Of a stretch of 64,000 bases of DNA, positions 23,901 to 37,133 are shown in pieces. The stretch's first letter is position 1. Each line of letters begins with the position of its first letter. Source of the stretch: Takakia lepidozioides. Taxonomy: Eukaryota; Streptophyta; Takakiopsida; Takakiales; Takakiaceae. The stretch covers positions 16,244,001 through 16,308,000 of the forward strand of contig CM060731.1 of the NCBI GenBank assembly GCA_030704615.1. Reading direction: 5' to 3'. The notes beneath the pieces were generated by a model. That model searched no databases. It was not told the DNA's origin and worked only from the letters and a program-made list of their open reading frames with translations. The position numbers were made by a program, and so were the translations under genes.

Positions 23901-25577
23901 TTGTTCGACAGTATGGCTGAATGAAATGTGGTGTCATGGAGTGCGCTGATCACTGGATACGTGCAGCATGGTCGTCATAGGGAGGCTCTGCAGCTATTTG
24001 AAGGCATGCTAAAGGAAGGATTGAAGCTGGACAGTATCACCTTTATATGCGTTCTCTCTGCATATAGCCATGCTGGCCAGCGTGGATGAAGGCAGACACT
24101 ACTTTGTTTCCCCGAGTGAAGATTGTGGTGTTATCAAGTCTGTATCACACTGACCTGTGGAGGCGTGTGATATGGCACCAAGCGACCGTGCCGGTCCTTC
24201 GCCATCAGCTCCTGGGCTTCAAAGAGGCCTGGAAAAGCACATGATGCAGTCACTGCACTCCAGATGACCACATGCGGGGACGTGAGATAGTTCAAGCACC
24301 GTGGTGGCTCATGCCTTCTGGGCGAACAAACTGAGATTCCAAGCACACGGCCTGACAGATCATAGGCCTCCTGGAATGTCAAATCTCCTATCAACTGCCG
24401 CATCTTTCTTTGCAATTGTCCAATTTCATGAACAGCACCCCGTGTTAGCAGGCGGTGTGCTGTTGCAAAGATGCTCCCCATGTTCTCAAAGAAATGCATG
24501 GGAGGCATCGGGTCGTCAAAAAAACTCTGCAGCTCAGACCAGGTGCGGGTGGCTGTGAAGGAGCAGATAATGGACCCCACACTAGCACCTGCAACAATCC
24601 GGGGGAGAAGGCGGTGCTCTATCAGAGTTCTTACAACCCCTAGATGGAAAGCACCTAATGCTGCTCCTCCACTGAGAAGGAGGGCGGTGCGGCCAAATCC
24701 ATGCCTGGTTTCATGAATGAAAGCAATCTTTTCGTCTGGAGTGAACTCATCTGAATCTGTCTCACACACCGCCCGTAGATGATACCTGACAGGAAAGCAA
24801 TTGGTATTTTAATGCCTCGAAGTTGCTGCAGAATTCAAGCAACGAACTAGTAAACTATAGTCCCCTTGGAGAATGCACCTTCACACTTTGGTAGAAAGTA
24901 TTCCCCTGGAGCACTGTCACCTGTAACTAGTTTGAAGATGAGGATTTTCTGAGGCTAGGACAGAAAGAGTAGTACCTGACTTCATTGATGTACTCTTGGA
25001 TGAGGCGAGGGGTTTGCAGACGGCCCTTGTGCAGCTCCGGATTGCACATGTTGCCCAGATTGCGTACCAGATCGGCACGCAAACAAAACAGAATGTCCTC
25101 CACGCTACCCTCCATCCGCCGCAAGCGCAGATCGTTGAGCTTGGCCCGTACAAGGTCCTCATCGTACAGGTCCGCATCCTTGCGCCGGTCGCGTTCCTTG
25201 TCCAGCATACTCGCGGAGTGAGCCCACTCATCATAGGTGAGGGCAGTTTGCATCAAATTGGACCAGAATTTGCGCCGATAAGCTCGCTCGGCTTTCTGGG
25301 AACCCAACTTGGCCCTTCTTAGGAGCATGGTAGCAGCAAGAGCGGCCACCAGCAACAAAGAGGGATTCCGTGGGTTCAGCCAGGAGAGTGCACCTCCCAA
25401 CCAAAAGAAGAGAAAATGCTTGAAGTGCCATCTGCGGAAGGCCTTGGAATAGAGAATAGCAACTACACCCTTCACCCACTTACAAAAGAGCACCCTCAGG
25501 GCAATAACCCGCTCCACCATTGTGGATGGCCCGATCGGAAACAACTCCAGCAATGCATCCTCGTCGTAGTCCATCAT
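20963..25577 (-). CDS. SDP1: SUGAR-DEPENDENT1-type triacylglycerol lipase (patatin fold)
   Basis: Five exons on the minus strand: 25577-24976, 24785-24155, 23272-23078, 22637-22494 and 22033-20963, GT-AG throughout, about 880 residues. The N-terminal domain (about 1-200) includes a hydrophobic helix [14 protein letters not shown]. The patatin domain follows: oxyanion loop [11 protein letters not shown] near 240-250, nucleophile elbow GASVG with Ser near 269, and the catalytic Asp in [10 protein letters not shown] near 426. Downstream [16 protein letters not shown] and [16 protein letters not shown] are typical of plant SDP1. SDP1 starts breakdown of seed or spore oil at the oil-body surface. 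The C-terminal tail from about residue 610 is long, Ser/Asp-rich and probably disordered. The intron 23273-24154 carries an antisense PPR fragment. The start uses the first of two adjacent ATGs. Confidence 0.93.
23480..24110 (+). pseudogene. PPR (pentatricopeptide repeat) gene fragment inside an SDP1 intron
   Basis: Antisense to the lipase, this stretch reads as P- and L/S-type PPR units: [45 protein letters not shown], then a second round with [26 protein letters not shown] and [19 protein letters not shown] at 23922-23924 sits where relatives have Arg or another residue after 'MAE', so the copy is dead; the frame then resumes to 'LSAYSHAGQ'. It fills most of an 882-bp intron. It has the same wording as the fragment in the CACTA element at 44.6-45.1 kb, so both come from one PPR subfamily. 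Confidence 0.85.
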
Positions 25578-27597
25578 CTCCTTATCTTAAACCTAAACCT
25601 TGAAGTCTCGAATCTCTGCTAATAGAACACACCAAAAAGTGTCATCTTCTCCTCCACTAGATGAGAATTTCTTTCCCCTCGGACTCTGTCCTTCGGGAAA
25701 TCTCACGCACGGATTTACCACAAAACAGTGTCTCACCCGCACCAGTGCATCGTACGAGAATTCCAGCTTGCGCTGGGCTTTCCATCCCAAAAACTAGTGC
25801 GATTTGCTGGCCCGTCCCACGCGGCTTTCAAATTCAAACACGAAATTCACAGTCATGAGAATTGAACGACACTTCATAAGGTAAAGCATGAAACAAGGAA
25901 GAGTGAGAGGGGCTTTCCACAAGCAGCCCAACAACAACTGTTGCACAGAGATTCTTCAGAGTCAACGCCTCATGCAGACATGCTGCTCATAAATTCCGAT
26001 CCTCATAATGGACGATCTCTGAGAGGCCCAGTCTGCACAATCCTCTTGGGTGCAGACAACTGTTTGAAAGCCTCCGAGAAGCAAGATCTGCAAAGTGTAA
26101 CAGCTGCAGACGAGACCATGGAGCACCGACAGCGATGACGAGCCAGACAATCTGTCTTCCATCCGCCCTGCACGACGATGCCGATTGTGTAAGCAAGCGG
26201 CAATGGATATGGATGACTGGTCATTCTCTAGGACTCTAGGCCGCATGACCACATACACATACATGGACATATAATACATTCACATAGTCGCCTGCCACGC
26301 AAGCATCTCCAGACTCTGTTGTGCGGTGCGAGTATGAGAGCAGAGCAGAGCAGAGCAGAGCAGAGGGAGGAAGGAAGAAGATGAAGCAACTTGATCGCTG
26401 TGTAGAAGCGACGAACAATGGGTTCGTTGGGATTTGCAGGGCTGTGGAGGTGCAGGTGTGTGGTGCGTTTGTCAATCTACTGGCTCTTGTTACTCTCGCC
26501 AAGTCCTTTTGTTTGACAGCCCCTGTACACTGGTGAAGGTTCTCTTCGAGGTGGATGTGTGGTTGCTGTAGGATGCATATGAAGGAGAACCGGCTTCCAT
26601 GAATCGCTACAAGAGCTCCTCTGTTAGTCCCCTTCTCTCCATGTTTGCCTTGCATACAAACTGATTACCAATTTGACCTAAAGAGTCACAATTGGTCATG
26701 GAGTGATGAGGCCCTTCTCATATCTGCTGTTTCCTGCAGATTCTATCCCTATATGTGGTAGAATCTCGTCCAGCCTCAGTGAAAGATAAGCAGACCATAT
26801 ATCAGCACATTCATTGTTTTAGCCTCTTTTAGCCCCTCATTATCTTCCCTATGTCTTTCTATGTCTCTCTTCAGTAGAGCCCTCTGTGCGGGAGGTGGCA
26901 AGTTTGAACTATCTCGTCCTAACCTGGAAGACACAATTTTTCTTTCCCACAACCAAGCATGCCCCATAGACAGATATTCATAAAGAGATCGCTAGAGCAC
27001 AACAAGTCAAGGATGGGTTGTCACCTACTAGAAACCAAAACAGAGCCACAGATAATTATCTAATATGAAACCTTTCCACTGCAGTACTCACAACACACCC
27101 AGCAGACTTGAAGGGAAAAGAACGAAAGAAGGAAGACTCTTGCCGGAGCAAGGAACAAATGAACCACAAAAGCAGCCAGAAGAAAAGCTGCCAAGAATTC
27201 CATGAGCTGCAGGTCTTGCAACAGTCGGAATTCAAGGCCATCCTGTCGCTCAAGTCCGGGAAGCATCCACAAACACTATGAAACTGGACTAGGATCTATA
27301 TAAGAAAGCCTTAACAAGGTCAAATCGAGAAAACACCCATCTTCACCAACCAAATGTGCCAGGTGCTCAGTAACATTCATTGTGAACAAAAAGGGGGAGT
27401 AGCCACAAGATGAAGTGGCTCTTACTTGTGCCAGCTGCGGCCACAGTCTTCTCTCTCACTCTCTCTCACTGTGACCTTTTGAATAGAAAGGGCATCCATC
27501 TGTCTATTTGTTCTGATGGGTACAAATAATCTTGCTCATTATCTACAAGGTAAGATTTCTCCGCATCATTGCACTAGAACAACCCTCTCGGCAAGTG
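25578..27597. other. Intergenic region upstream of SDP1
   Basis: Contains an AGAGC microsatellite of about five units (26338-26364) and a short CT tract near 27450. No gene-like frame was recognised. The first few hundred bases above 25577 should contain the SDP1 5' UTR and promoter. Confidence 0.45.
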
Positions 27598-30500
27598 TTA
27601 AGTTCTTGCGCTTACAGGCGGAGTTTGCTTAGTCACAGGCTGATAGCGCTGCTCTAGCTGAAACCACTCTTCAAGGCCAACAAGCTGATTGAATTCCTCA
27701 AATGTCGCCAACTTATCAAGGTGATCACGAGTGGTGCCATTTTCCTTCAGCAACGTGGTGATATCAATGAGGGCACGTGCTGTGGCATAGAGTGTGGTGA
27801 GTGGGTGCACCACAAGTTGGAAGCCAATCTTAAGCAGCTCTTCTTTGTTATGCAAGGGGGTAACACCCCCCTCGAGCATGTTGCACACACGTAACCCCTG
27901 TGTGCAAAGCCCTATCTCCCGCAGCTCCTCATCGTCACGGGGAGCCTCAACAAAACTGGCATCAGCACCGGCCTGGCACTTCAAGAACCACATGTCAATT
28001 GGAGCTACTTCCCATTAAAGTTCACTAGTTCAAGTTACTGAAAGTCAATTGCAAGAACAAGACCTAAACTTTCTGGCTTAGTACCTCTCATTTTGTAGGA
28101 TGTGGACCTACATAACTACAAAACTTTTACATCCCAATGGTATTAAAAAGACCACTGTGGTTATTACAGTACTTTGATTACCTCACATTAGGCAAAAATA
28201 CAGGAAGAGAAGGTCCTGTAACCAACCGTTTTTGCCATTTGGTTTCCATATGCAAGGAGGGAGAGAGAGTAAGGACCTCCATATAAAGATTTGCCCTATT
28301 GATCGCCTCTTCCAGTCCAGTTTTTGCCGAGGTGGCACGTGCATCCGTTCTGGCTACTAAAAAGAAGTCAGCATCTCCAATGGCATCTCTTGCTGCTGCA
28401 ATTTTAGCAGCATGCTCCTCTGCTGGAATAACCTGCAACATCAACAAACCAACATATGGGGACTTCGATGTCACAAGATGTAGTGCAGATACTTGTTCTA
28501 TTTCTATGTTGGTCTCCTCTCTTAGCTGATAAAAGTTCAAGGTACTTCTAATGCATCAGTTCGTTCCTTTCCTGCTCCTGTGTCATACAACCTGGTGCCT
28601 TGCTCTGACATCCCCCAACAAGTTCAGGCAAGAAGCAGCTTCATATGCAGAAATGGACCCTAGTGTCATCAAACCTCACATTATTTTATGGATCCAGACT
28701 CCTCCATTTCAATTTGCATAGCAATTACAAAAAGCACCCTAAACAGAATATATTAACCATGACCATCAAGAAAATGGCTAGAGATGGCAGTGTCATAGGT
28801 TTGCGAGTTGTTGACAAGGAACTCGAGATTATTCCTTCCCTCCAGCATCTAGGTGTACCAGTCGTCAACAAGGCATAATTCACTCTTTGGGTAAGATAAT
28901 TTCATCCAGAGCACATGAAAGGAATTGGAGAATCAACTGTTTGCCACGCATATGCCCTGTCGATGCCATTGCATAAACAGACATCCAAGGCCACATTAGT
29001 ATCCTTCCCAAGGTCCCTCAAACTGCTTCCTGCAGTGCTCAAATAGTGGACAAAATGCAACATGCACATCTATTGCCTTGTATCTGGCACGCTTGCAAGC
29101 TTCAGTGCAACGAGGATCCAAGAAACCAATACCACCACAAGCAAAGCCCTATAACAGCAACGTAAACATCACACCGTTGTAGCGATGCATGTGGGCACCA
29201 ATAAACTACAGGAAACTACATAAGCAGCTACCTATCAACCTGTTGACAAACCAAAATCTGCAATACTAATTTGTTCTACATACCACATTTTTTTGGCCAG
29301 ACTTGATCCTGCAAAAAGAACAACAAGATAATGCACTTAGCAACGCCAACATAGAGTTTCAGAAGTCCCTGCAAATTGATAGTTACCTTTATGCACCAGA
29401 GTTGCAAGAATATGTACCGCTACAGTTACTGTGCATTTCTTGCAGGTTAGGGAGTACATTAGAAAGCACATCGTAGCTTCTCTATGGTTACTGTTCATTG
29501 AAAGCTTACAGCCTGTAGTACATGGCCATCTCATACAACATATTCCAGTCCTGAAGCATGGTAACACCAATACTACCTCGAGAAAGCAACCAGCTGCTCC
29601 AGCAGCAATCAAATCCTTGATTGTTCTTTGCACGTTGAGAGCATTGCCTCCACCGGTGTCTGTGTGCGTAGTACAGAGTCAATGACAACCAACCCTGAAA
29701 GTTTAGCTAGCAGCACTGCAAATCACAGTATCAGGTAAAATAAAGAACAAATCAACAAAGATTACGCCTCATTGTCATTCCTTGTAATGCTGAAAAAGAA
29801 ACTGAATTACCTGCATCTGCAATGATTGGAATTTTAGGTGCTGCAGCACAGATGAATCGAGCATTCATTGCCATCTCTGTAGGTCTGAGACATGTGGAAC
29901 GAGCAAGTACTCAGTAAGAACCACAGACAGCCAGTCAATATTTGGTCAATTGTTCAGGCAAGTACAATCCAAACAAGTCTATATCACAAGGGGAGAGCAC
30001 TTGTGCAATCCCAGAGCAATACATAGATTATCCACAATGGGAATCCAGCGTAAGGCACAGTTGCTTTCCAGACACTAATCACTCACCCACGAGACTAATG
30101 CACCGACTACAGGAGACGTGATGTGTTTGCATCCAGATTGTACGTCTGAATTATTTCTATTTCTCTTGATACGACACGATTGTGCACGAGACAAAAATAA
30201 CCAAGGAAAATACCTATCGGCGTCCCTTACTACTTGAACGGAATACTTAGAAAAGTCTAACAGCGTAATTATTCTGCGTGAGCGAACTCAGGTCAGCTTT
30301 ACTGCTCCCCATACAAGATATAATGATAAAGATGATAACGCAAGTCAGAGCTAATGGCATGTTCAATTAGCAGGCAGCTACTTACGTTAAGAAGCCGAAG
30401 TCGGGCTTCCCAAGGAGAGAAGCGGACATGGCGTAGCCTGAAATAAAGCCAGCTTCGAACCCGGCTCGCTCTACAATGGCAGCCGACAGAGCATCGTAGC

Positions 30501-30747
30501 AACCGGGCATGAGAACTACTCCGTTGTCTTGTATAAGTTTATGGACCCGAGTACTCCCTGCACTGCGGCCGTTCCCAGTGGCCGCTCTGATGGACACCAA
30601 ACTTCTGGCTCTCTCTGCAGTTCTCTTAAAAATACTCGCCCCTTGCAAAGCGGTCCCATTAAAGGAAGACGGAAACAAGGGCGCAGCTCTTCCAACATTC
30701 GACCCGGTACACGCCTCCAGTCCCCACACAGCTGGAGCAGCCGCCAT
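27598..30747 (-). CDS. PEP mutase/isocitrate lyase superfamily enzyme (carboxyphosphonoenolpyruvate phosphonomutase-like), plastid-type
   Basis: Seven exons fit one frame: 30747-30386, 29884-29811, 29659-29577, 29308-29284, 28956-28937, 28432-28277 and 27972-27598, about 364 residues. An N-terminal leader (about 50 residues, Ser/Arg/Ala-rich) resembles a transit peptide. The barrel follows: VVLMPGCYDALSAAIVE and GYAMSASLLGKPDFG; IPIIADADTGGGNAL with the metal-binding Asp pair; GCFLEDQVWPKKCG plus HMRGK, the family's active-site loop; FFLVARTDAR; SFVEAP; and MLEGG. Plant relatives are annotated carboxyvinyl-carboxyphosphonate phosphorylmutases; their true substrate is uncertain. The loop is spread over a 25-nt and a 20-nt exon, and the intron after the 20-nt exon lacks a normal GT...AG pair. 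The longest open frame starts upstream at a TTG; 30747 is the first ATG. Confidence 0.88.
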
Positions 30748-32026
30748 AGATCTCAGCAACTCCTCTCTCAGTCCCTCCTGTGGTTATTGCCTCACCGTCT
30801 TGTGTCTAAGACCAGCTTCTGGGTATAGCCTCAGAATTGCCTAGCTCCACGCATAATCTGAGCTCTCTCTCTCTCTCTCTCTCTCTCTCGTAGGCAAGGC
30901 GGCGCGATGAAGTATGTCAAGGTGACGAGGAGGTGTTGAAGTTAGCCTACAAGACAACCGATATACTCGAGATGCTTGTGCATATATAGTGTGCAATCGA
31001 GCCCATCACCACCATTTTTAGCACTTTCCCAAGCTATTTTGATCGAATCTTTTTCCGTAAGAAATTGTGTTGTACGGTTTTGTACATCGAACTCTTTTTA
31101 CTTAAAAAGATTTGGAGCATTTGCGCGGGCAATTCCTGTTGTCAGAATCCTATCGAGGAGGGGCAATGCTTCGAAAGCAAAGAGTTCACTGTTAAACTTA
31201 CTGAAAGTGATCTTCCAGGTTTCGAAGCAGAGGGGGAGGGATCGTACCAGAAACTGAGCTTGGGTACAAGGGAAAAAAGCGCCCTGTGAAAATGTAAGAC
31301 TCAGGAAGACCATGTTGGGGGGTCTACTTTGTATGAAACTCCCTCCAAAATCCAGCATGCATCCACAAAAAAGTCATCCCCCAGTTGTTCACAGTGGAAT
31401 TTCTCTTCTTCATGGAGGAGAAAATGCAAGTGCGGTTTTGAAAGCAAATTATTTTGAGACAAGAACTACAGTTTCAGAGGCCCCTAGTACCAAAAATATG
31501 CTTTCATAAATCCCAAGTTACAATTAGTACCCTCAGAGGTCTGGTAAGTCAGTCCTGAGCACTGCAACAGGTTGCAAGAATCTACACATAATTAAACAGG
31601 TCTAGACAATCAATCAATAGCCAGTCAACACCTGGACCACCTGCCAAAGGAGCCCAAAAGGCTGTTTCATATATTATGTCCATGAGAGGCCCATTCTTAT
31701 ATCCCTCTCACATGCTCTCAATGCCGAGAGAGAGATGAGACTGACAGTATATGGTACAAGCTATGGCAGCTTTTCCACCTCCCTATGTGCAGTTGGACAA
31801 CTGTATGCTCTAACTATACAGTGATGTTGTCAACAAGCACTAACACTTCACTAAGCCTCATCCACCAAACCACCTGACTCCCCTTCTCTCTTGCCCTCCT
31901 CCCTTTGAGGAAAGGTCAACCAGCGCAGATTGGACCCTAAAGGGATGCACAACATTCACGTCTGCTGGTGAGAGTGTCAAAGACCCTTGTAGTCTTTAAC
32001 TTTCAAGTGTAAGGGAGCACATCATT
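30748..32026. other. Intergenic region with (CT)n tract
   Basis: A pure CT run lies at about 30862-30889, some 115 bp upstream of the PEP-mutase ATG, probably in its 5' UTR or core promoter. The rest, up to the sterol reductase stop, shows no gene or repeat that I can recognise. Confidence 0.5.
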
Positions 32027-35000
32027 TCAGAAAACACGGGGGATTATTTTGTATGGCACTCGCTTGCAATACGCCTCCCAATACTTGTGATACTTCAATC
32101 TGCAGCGTCTGTCATCACGTGCGGCACGATCAACCAGGAGAGCTGCCAAGTAGCTCACATAGAAGTACGGAATTGCCTGCACCAAGTCCTTCCCTCCATT
32201 AGCCTCCCTCGACAGACACAATACCCTTCTGGATGACCTGAGGCAAGCTCGGCTAATACCAGACACAATTAGCTTTCGAACTCAATGGACAAAAACGCCC
32301 CTTGTCCTTGGCCCAAAGCACGTATTGCAAACATTGTAAAACAGATTGATCACCGCAAACCTGTGGGTGTGGTTGCCATGTACTCCAAGAAAAGAAAAGG
32401 GAAAAAACCTGCCCGAGGTCCTTGTCAAAGACTCTACTCAATAGCCCTTCCACATTCTTAGTAACCTTGTGCAAAAAAGATCAAGCCCGCACGCTTCCCT
32501 CTTAACCCTTTAGAAGAATGATGATACAGGATTATGTATTGTTGAAAACAAAATGCATATGTCCACACATGTTTAAAGAGAGCCGGAAGGGTCCAGAAGA
32601 ACGCAGCCCCGATTTCAGGGACATAGTGAAAATGGCGAGCAATGCCCCACCTGTCATAAACCACACACCATGAGAAATCCACATGCTGTGAAGAGTGAAG
32701 ACAGTAATTGTCTGTGAAAAACGGGTAAGTAATTAGGTTGCTCTCCCCAATATGGAGGTCTGCATTGTAATTGCATACTAGGTAGATGTGTCACAATAAA
32801 CTTTTGGAATATGTACTTGCAACTTGAGTTTCAAACCTCCATGTAGTCCAATAAAGGCAAGCGATTCCAACAGGGGACCTCTGCTAGCCAACGCACACCC
32901 TAAATAATTACGTCTGTGAGAAATTCTTTAGAAATCTGATCCCCATTGCCACACTAAAGACATAATTAAAGAAAGGGGCTTACCAGCCAGCTGTAAGCAA
33001 CAGGCTTTGCTTGTGCTCTCCAGTCGCAGTTACATGGTGGGCGTGAATCTGAAAACATTTTTCTGCAGAACTCAGTATCCAAAATCCTCCATTTAATCCT
33101 CTCTTTCCCTCCACTCCCATTCTTTTCCTTAAGACAAAACCTCACAAGTCGACTTTCAGAAAAAGTAGGGAATTTACTAATATATAACAAGGTGGTGAAC
33201 ATAGACAGCAGACCTTGCTGGGAACCTTTCCCCAGATCCTGCATTTGCCATTGGAGTGATGGAACAGTTGCCGTTGTCTGTCACAGTCATAGACGATATA
33301 GATGCAGACCAACCCACCTGCGAATATTGCAAGTGCTACCTGTGCACCCACAGTTTTAAAAGACTTGTCGAAGTTTGTCTTTCAGTTGCAAGGAGAACAT
33401 CCAAATTAGGTAGTAAAAGACTTGCCTAAGTTTGTCTTTCGATTACAGGGAGCATAAACTTGGAAGAGAACGGGTAAGAATTGGTTTATCTCTCTTTTAG
33501 AGTGTGGTTTGAAGTTTGCTATCATCTTCTTGTCAAAAGTTGAAGGCCACCCTACTATTTGTCTCTTCTTATAGTTTTCAGGCTAAGAGGGTATACTCCT
33601 CGGCTCAGCTGAATTGGATGTGACACCATATAGAGAGCTGGAGATGTGTAAACTGTAGGAATCCACACCATGCAACCCCAAACAACGAAGAATCCGGCTG
33701 CAAATGCCCGAACATCCGAGTCCCCAGCTTTTAGCCGTGAATTGGTTACTGGTGATGACCATTAAGCTTTGAGTTTTCTAGTATAACTATTTCTGGTCTG
33801 TTTTGAAACATTTTAACAGTTAGGGTGGCTTAAAAGCACGTGGATCTGAGAACACTGCAAGCATAGATTCCTTTAGTACTGCTCATGTTAAGATGCTGGG
33901 GATTGCTCCAGGCATGGTAGTGCCATAGCAGCAAAGCATCCATGCATAAGCAGACCACATATTTCTGGTCCTTAAACTATCATGTCATAATGACAAGGCC
34001 AGCATTGTTATTCCAGGTGATAGCATGTATGTCTGTATGCACATACACACCTCGGTCATGGGCGACATCCCTGGAGCTCCAGAACCCTGATTCCCCCCAG
34101 AAGAACTTGGTGGTGTATATGAGCATCAGTGAGGTGGTCACCATCATCGAGTTTGAAATCCTTCCTTGAGTGTCATGCTGGCCAACAAATCCTTGAGTCA
34201 GAAACTTTCATTGAAGGGAGGAACAAGAGGGAAAGGTGACAGAAAGGTCAGAAGTGAGGTGAAAATGCACAATGTTCTACGGACTGGCATGAGCCTGCAA
34301 ATGCATAATTAACGCATTATCGAAAGCGGGGCCTTTAACAACATGCCAAAATCTCTTGCATGTCTATCACACAAAAGGGCTTCACAAAACCCCCTCCCTC
34401 CCTATATGCAACCCTTGATAAGTGCAGTATCGTATTGTGAATTCCTGCCAGTGTATAGCCCTTGACCTCCCACCTTCATGGGATGTTTTAGTCGATGCAT
34501 GGGTAAACTTGCTGTCTTCAACATAACAAGCTATCCATCCCTATGAGGCCAATTTACCAGAAAAACCTCACCATCCAAGGGCTATTTGCACGTCTCCAAA
34601 CTCTTTGATGCAGCACAATCAGGGCAGAGTACAGGATCAAATAATGAGAACCCACCTGCTTGATGGCGAAACTGATAACTAGGATGGCCCATGACATCAC
34701 CCCAAATCGAGAATTGGTAAAAACCTTGATGTCAAAATGCTTTGAAATTCTGGGGTATAATTCCATTCCCTACACATCCATAAACAGCCCTGTCACTTTA
34801 ACCCAGATTGTTTTCCCCGAGTTCAATCAATCGGCTCTTTGGTCCATTGATACGGTCTGGGCACAATCATCCTTGACATAGTCTTCACCCTCAGTAAATC
34901 TGCTACAATGGTTGTTAAACAGACAAGGGACAGAGCTCTAGAGTTCATTGCCTCTTGGAGGCCAGCCACAAAGAATGGCACAAGTAATGACAGTGAATGC

Positions 35001-37133
35001 CTTAATGAGGGATACCCCTCACATCATACCTCAAACAAGGCTTACCCAGAAAAAGTCAGAGAGGATGTTGCCAGATGAGCCCCAGTCGTCAGACGATGGC
35101 GCCATGTGACCCTGCCCATGCAATCATCAATGTGAGTGCATGTTCGCATCAACAGGATCAGCAAGGAACCAAGAAATGAGCTATCTATACAGTAGGAGAA
35201 AAGTCGACTCACTTTAAAGTAGAGGAAGATGGATATGACATAGCACCCGATTATGAGTACTGAAAAAATCTCGCCTATTTGATCATACACAATTGCTGGA
35301 TTGAACCAACGCTCCCTTTTGCACATGCATTCAAAATCAAGTTAGCCCATACAGTAGATAATCGATAATACCATCCAGGCTCATTAACATCTTCATTACA
35401 TACTGTTACGTCAAACAATAGAGTATTGTCACATCCAACCACCAACAACATTGACGAGGTTCACAGCAAAGTTTCTCAGACATGCAGACACACATTGATA
35501 GAGAGAATGTACTCATAAGACGTTGTCCTACGCCTTGTGGCCATACACCCCATGGAACAAGAGAGTTTGGGCGGAACAAGAGCACTGAGAGAGAGAGAGA
35601 GAGAGACCTACTTCCAAAGAACATAGTAAACACCTAGCGTCGCCAAATATGCTGGAAACCCATTTTTCTGTCAACAAAATTGGGCAATGAAGTAGCCTAG
35701 AGAAACATTAGTCCAATGTCATCAAACGAGGCAAACATCTATAGCAAATGGAAAATCTCTCCTTTCTACTGCTCCCTCAGACTCTGTCATTTGTATCTTA
35801 GAACAAGCATTAAGTCCAATAACAACATGTATCACGAGTCCACAGGTATGTGGTTTGTGCAACCAAAAGAAGAACAACAGATCAGAAGGACAATAATTAG
35901 AATAGTGACAACCTTATAAATAGGGCGGTGTCCAGCTGGAGAAGTGGGGCCCACGTGACGTTCACCAGGCAGCAAAACTAGCAGCGAAGCCTCAAACGCT
36001 GCAAAGGAGGCAATCAGTTTCCATGCGCGGACAGTGGGGTATGGCCAGACATCACGCAACGATTTCAGGCCGCGAGAGTAAAAGAAGGTGTAGGATTTAT
36101 AAACAGCACCATCCATGTGCGCAATTGTATACCATCTACAGCACCAGAAACAAAACAAATTCCCCCTTCTATTAGCAAATCGTTACCAAACCTCCAACAG
36201 CAGAAGTGTGCAAAAGTGCAAAGAGTACATCCTTACAAACATCAATTTCCACGTCTTCCAAGGAATGTGGGATGTAAGTCTAGGGTCTGGCACTAAAGCC
36301 GTTGATGATCTTGCAGAGTTAGTGAGAGGTTTCGACGGCGTCCATGCTAACTGTGGTCGGGGGAGGGGAAGTGGTAGCTGATATAGGAGGGAAGAATACA
36401 GAGAGATCCCTTCCTTCCCCAACACACGACCTGTTAACCGCGCAAACCCGGCTGGCTGCGCTTCACAGGGTACGCAGCAATTTGATTCATTTCTTAAGAA
36501 TGCCTTTCAAGCCTAGCTACGTACAGTGTGACTCGTATCCTCACGAGTGACCTGCCTTCCTGGATCCTAAGCGTTAGTACTTCCTAAAACAACTGAAATT
36601 TCGCCAGAGAACTCCTGTGTATCCAGCTAGCTCACTCGGTATTCGCTGCAGGATGGCTTTGCTCATTCCTATTTACCTCCTCTCGCGGACATTTACAGTA
36701 GAAAGAGTCTGCGTATGCATAAAAAGAGATAGATGATCCAACTTTTAAGAAAATTGAAGGACAACTCAGAAAATGCAACTTTACATAGAAGGTCCATGAG
36801 CGTAAAAGAGAATTGTCTGCTTTAGCGTCCAAGACATCTCTGTCTCTCGCAGAGGAAAGGTGTGAATGCGAGATATGCTCGAAAAACTAACACCTCGTCG
36901 CTACGACTGGTGGACGAGTCACGGGACTTCACAAAAAAGGGGGGGATATGAATACATCCGGGACAGGAAGAACAAGGGTGAGGATGAGGGATAGCTTGCA
37001 TGAACATGACGAGGGGCGGACACAGCGTCATCATCGCAACCATGGCGGCATACGCGATAGACTTGCAACGCACGCCTGGTAGCCTTTGAATGGATGGTCT
37101 CCTGCTGAAGGACCGACTGCGGTACCTCCCCAT
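32027..37133 (-). CDS. DWF5: 7-dehydrocholesterol reductase (sterol delta-7 reductase, DWARF5 type)
   Basis: Twelve exons on the minus strand: 37133-37000, 36135-35913, 35667-35612, 35315-35213, 35111-35046, 34769-34656, 34177-34051, 33697-33597, 33339-33214, 33048-32984, 32650-32569, 32176-32027; frame is kept at every join and the product is about 448 residues, close to the usual 430-470. Key stretches: CPPLVMF in helix 1, SPAGHRPIYK, FNPAIVYDQIGEIFS, GMELYPRISKHFDIKVFTN, DVAHDRAGFF, YDCDRQRQLF, GWWGIARHFHYVPE and the terminal RDDRRCRLKYHKYWEAYCKRVPYKIIP, all hallmarks of the ERG24/LBR/DHCR7 sterol reductase family and closest in wording to plant DWF5. It acts in the ER membrane, reducing the delta-7 bond on the path to campesterol, sitosterol and, in plants that make them, brassinosteroids. 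The first intron has a GC donor (AT|GCAAGC). Confidence 0.95.

Noticed and set aside
26321-26536. 71-codon frame starting in the AGAGC microsatellite
   Set aside because: The N-terminal half is translated repeat; no evidence of a gene.
29008-29157. Open stretch in the PEP-mutase intron (CGGIGFLDPRCTEACK...) as a constitutive exon
   Set aside because: It does not match the enzyme family between KKCG and HMRGK and would insert about 50 residues in the active-site loop; kept only as an oddity.
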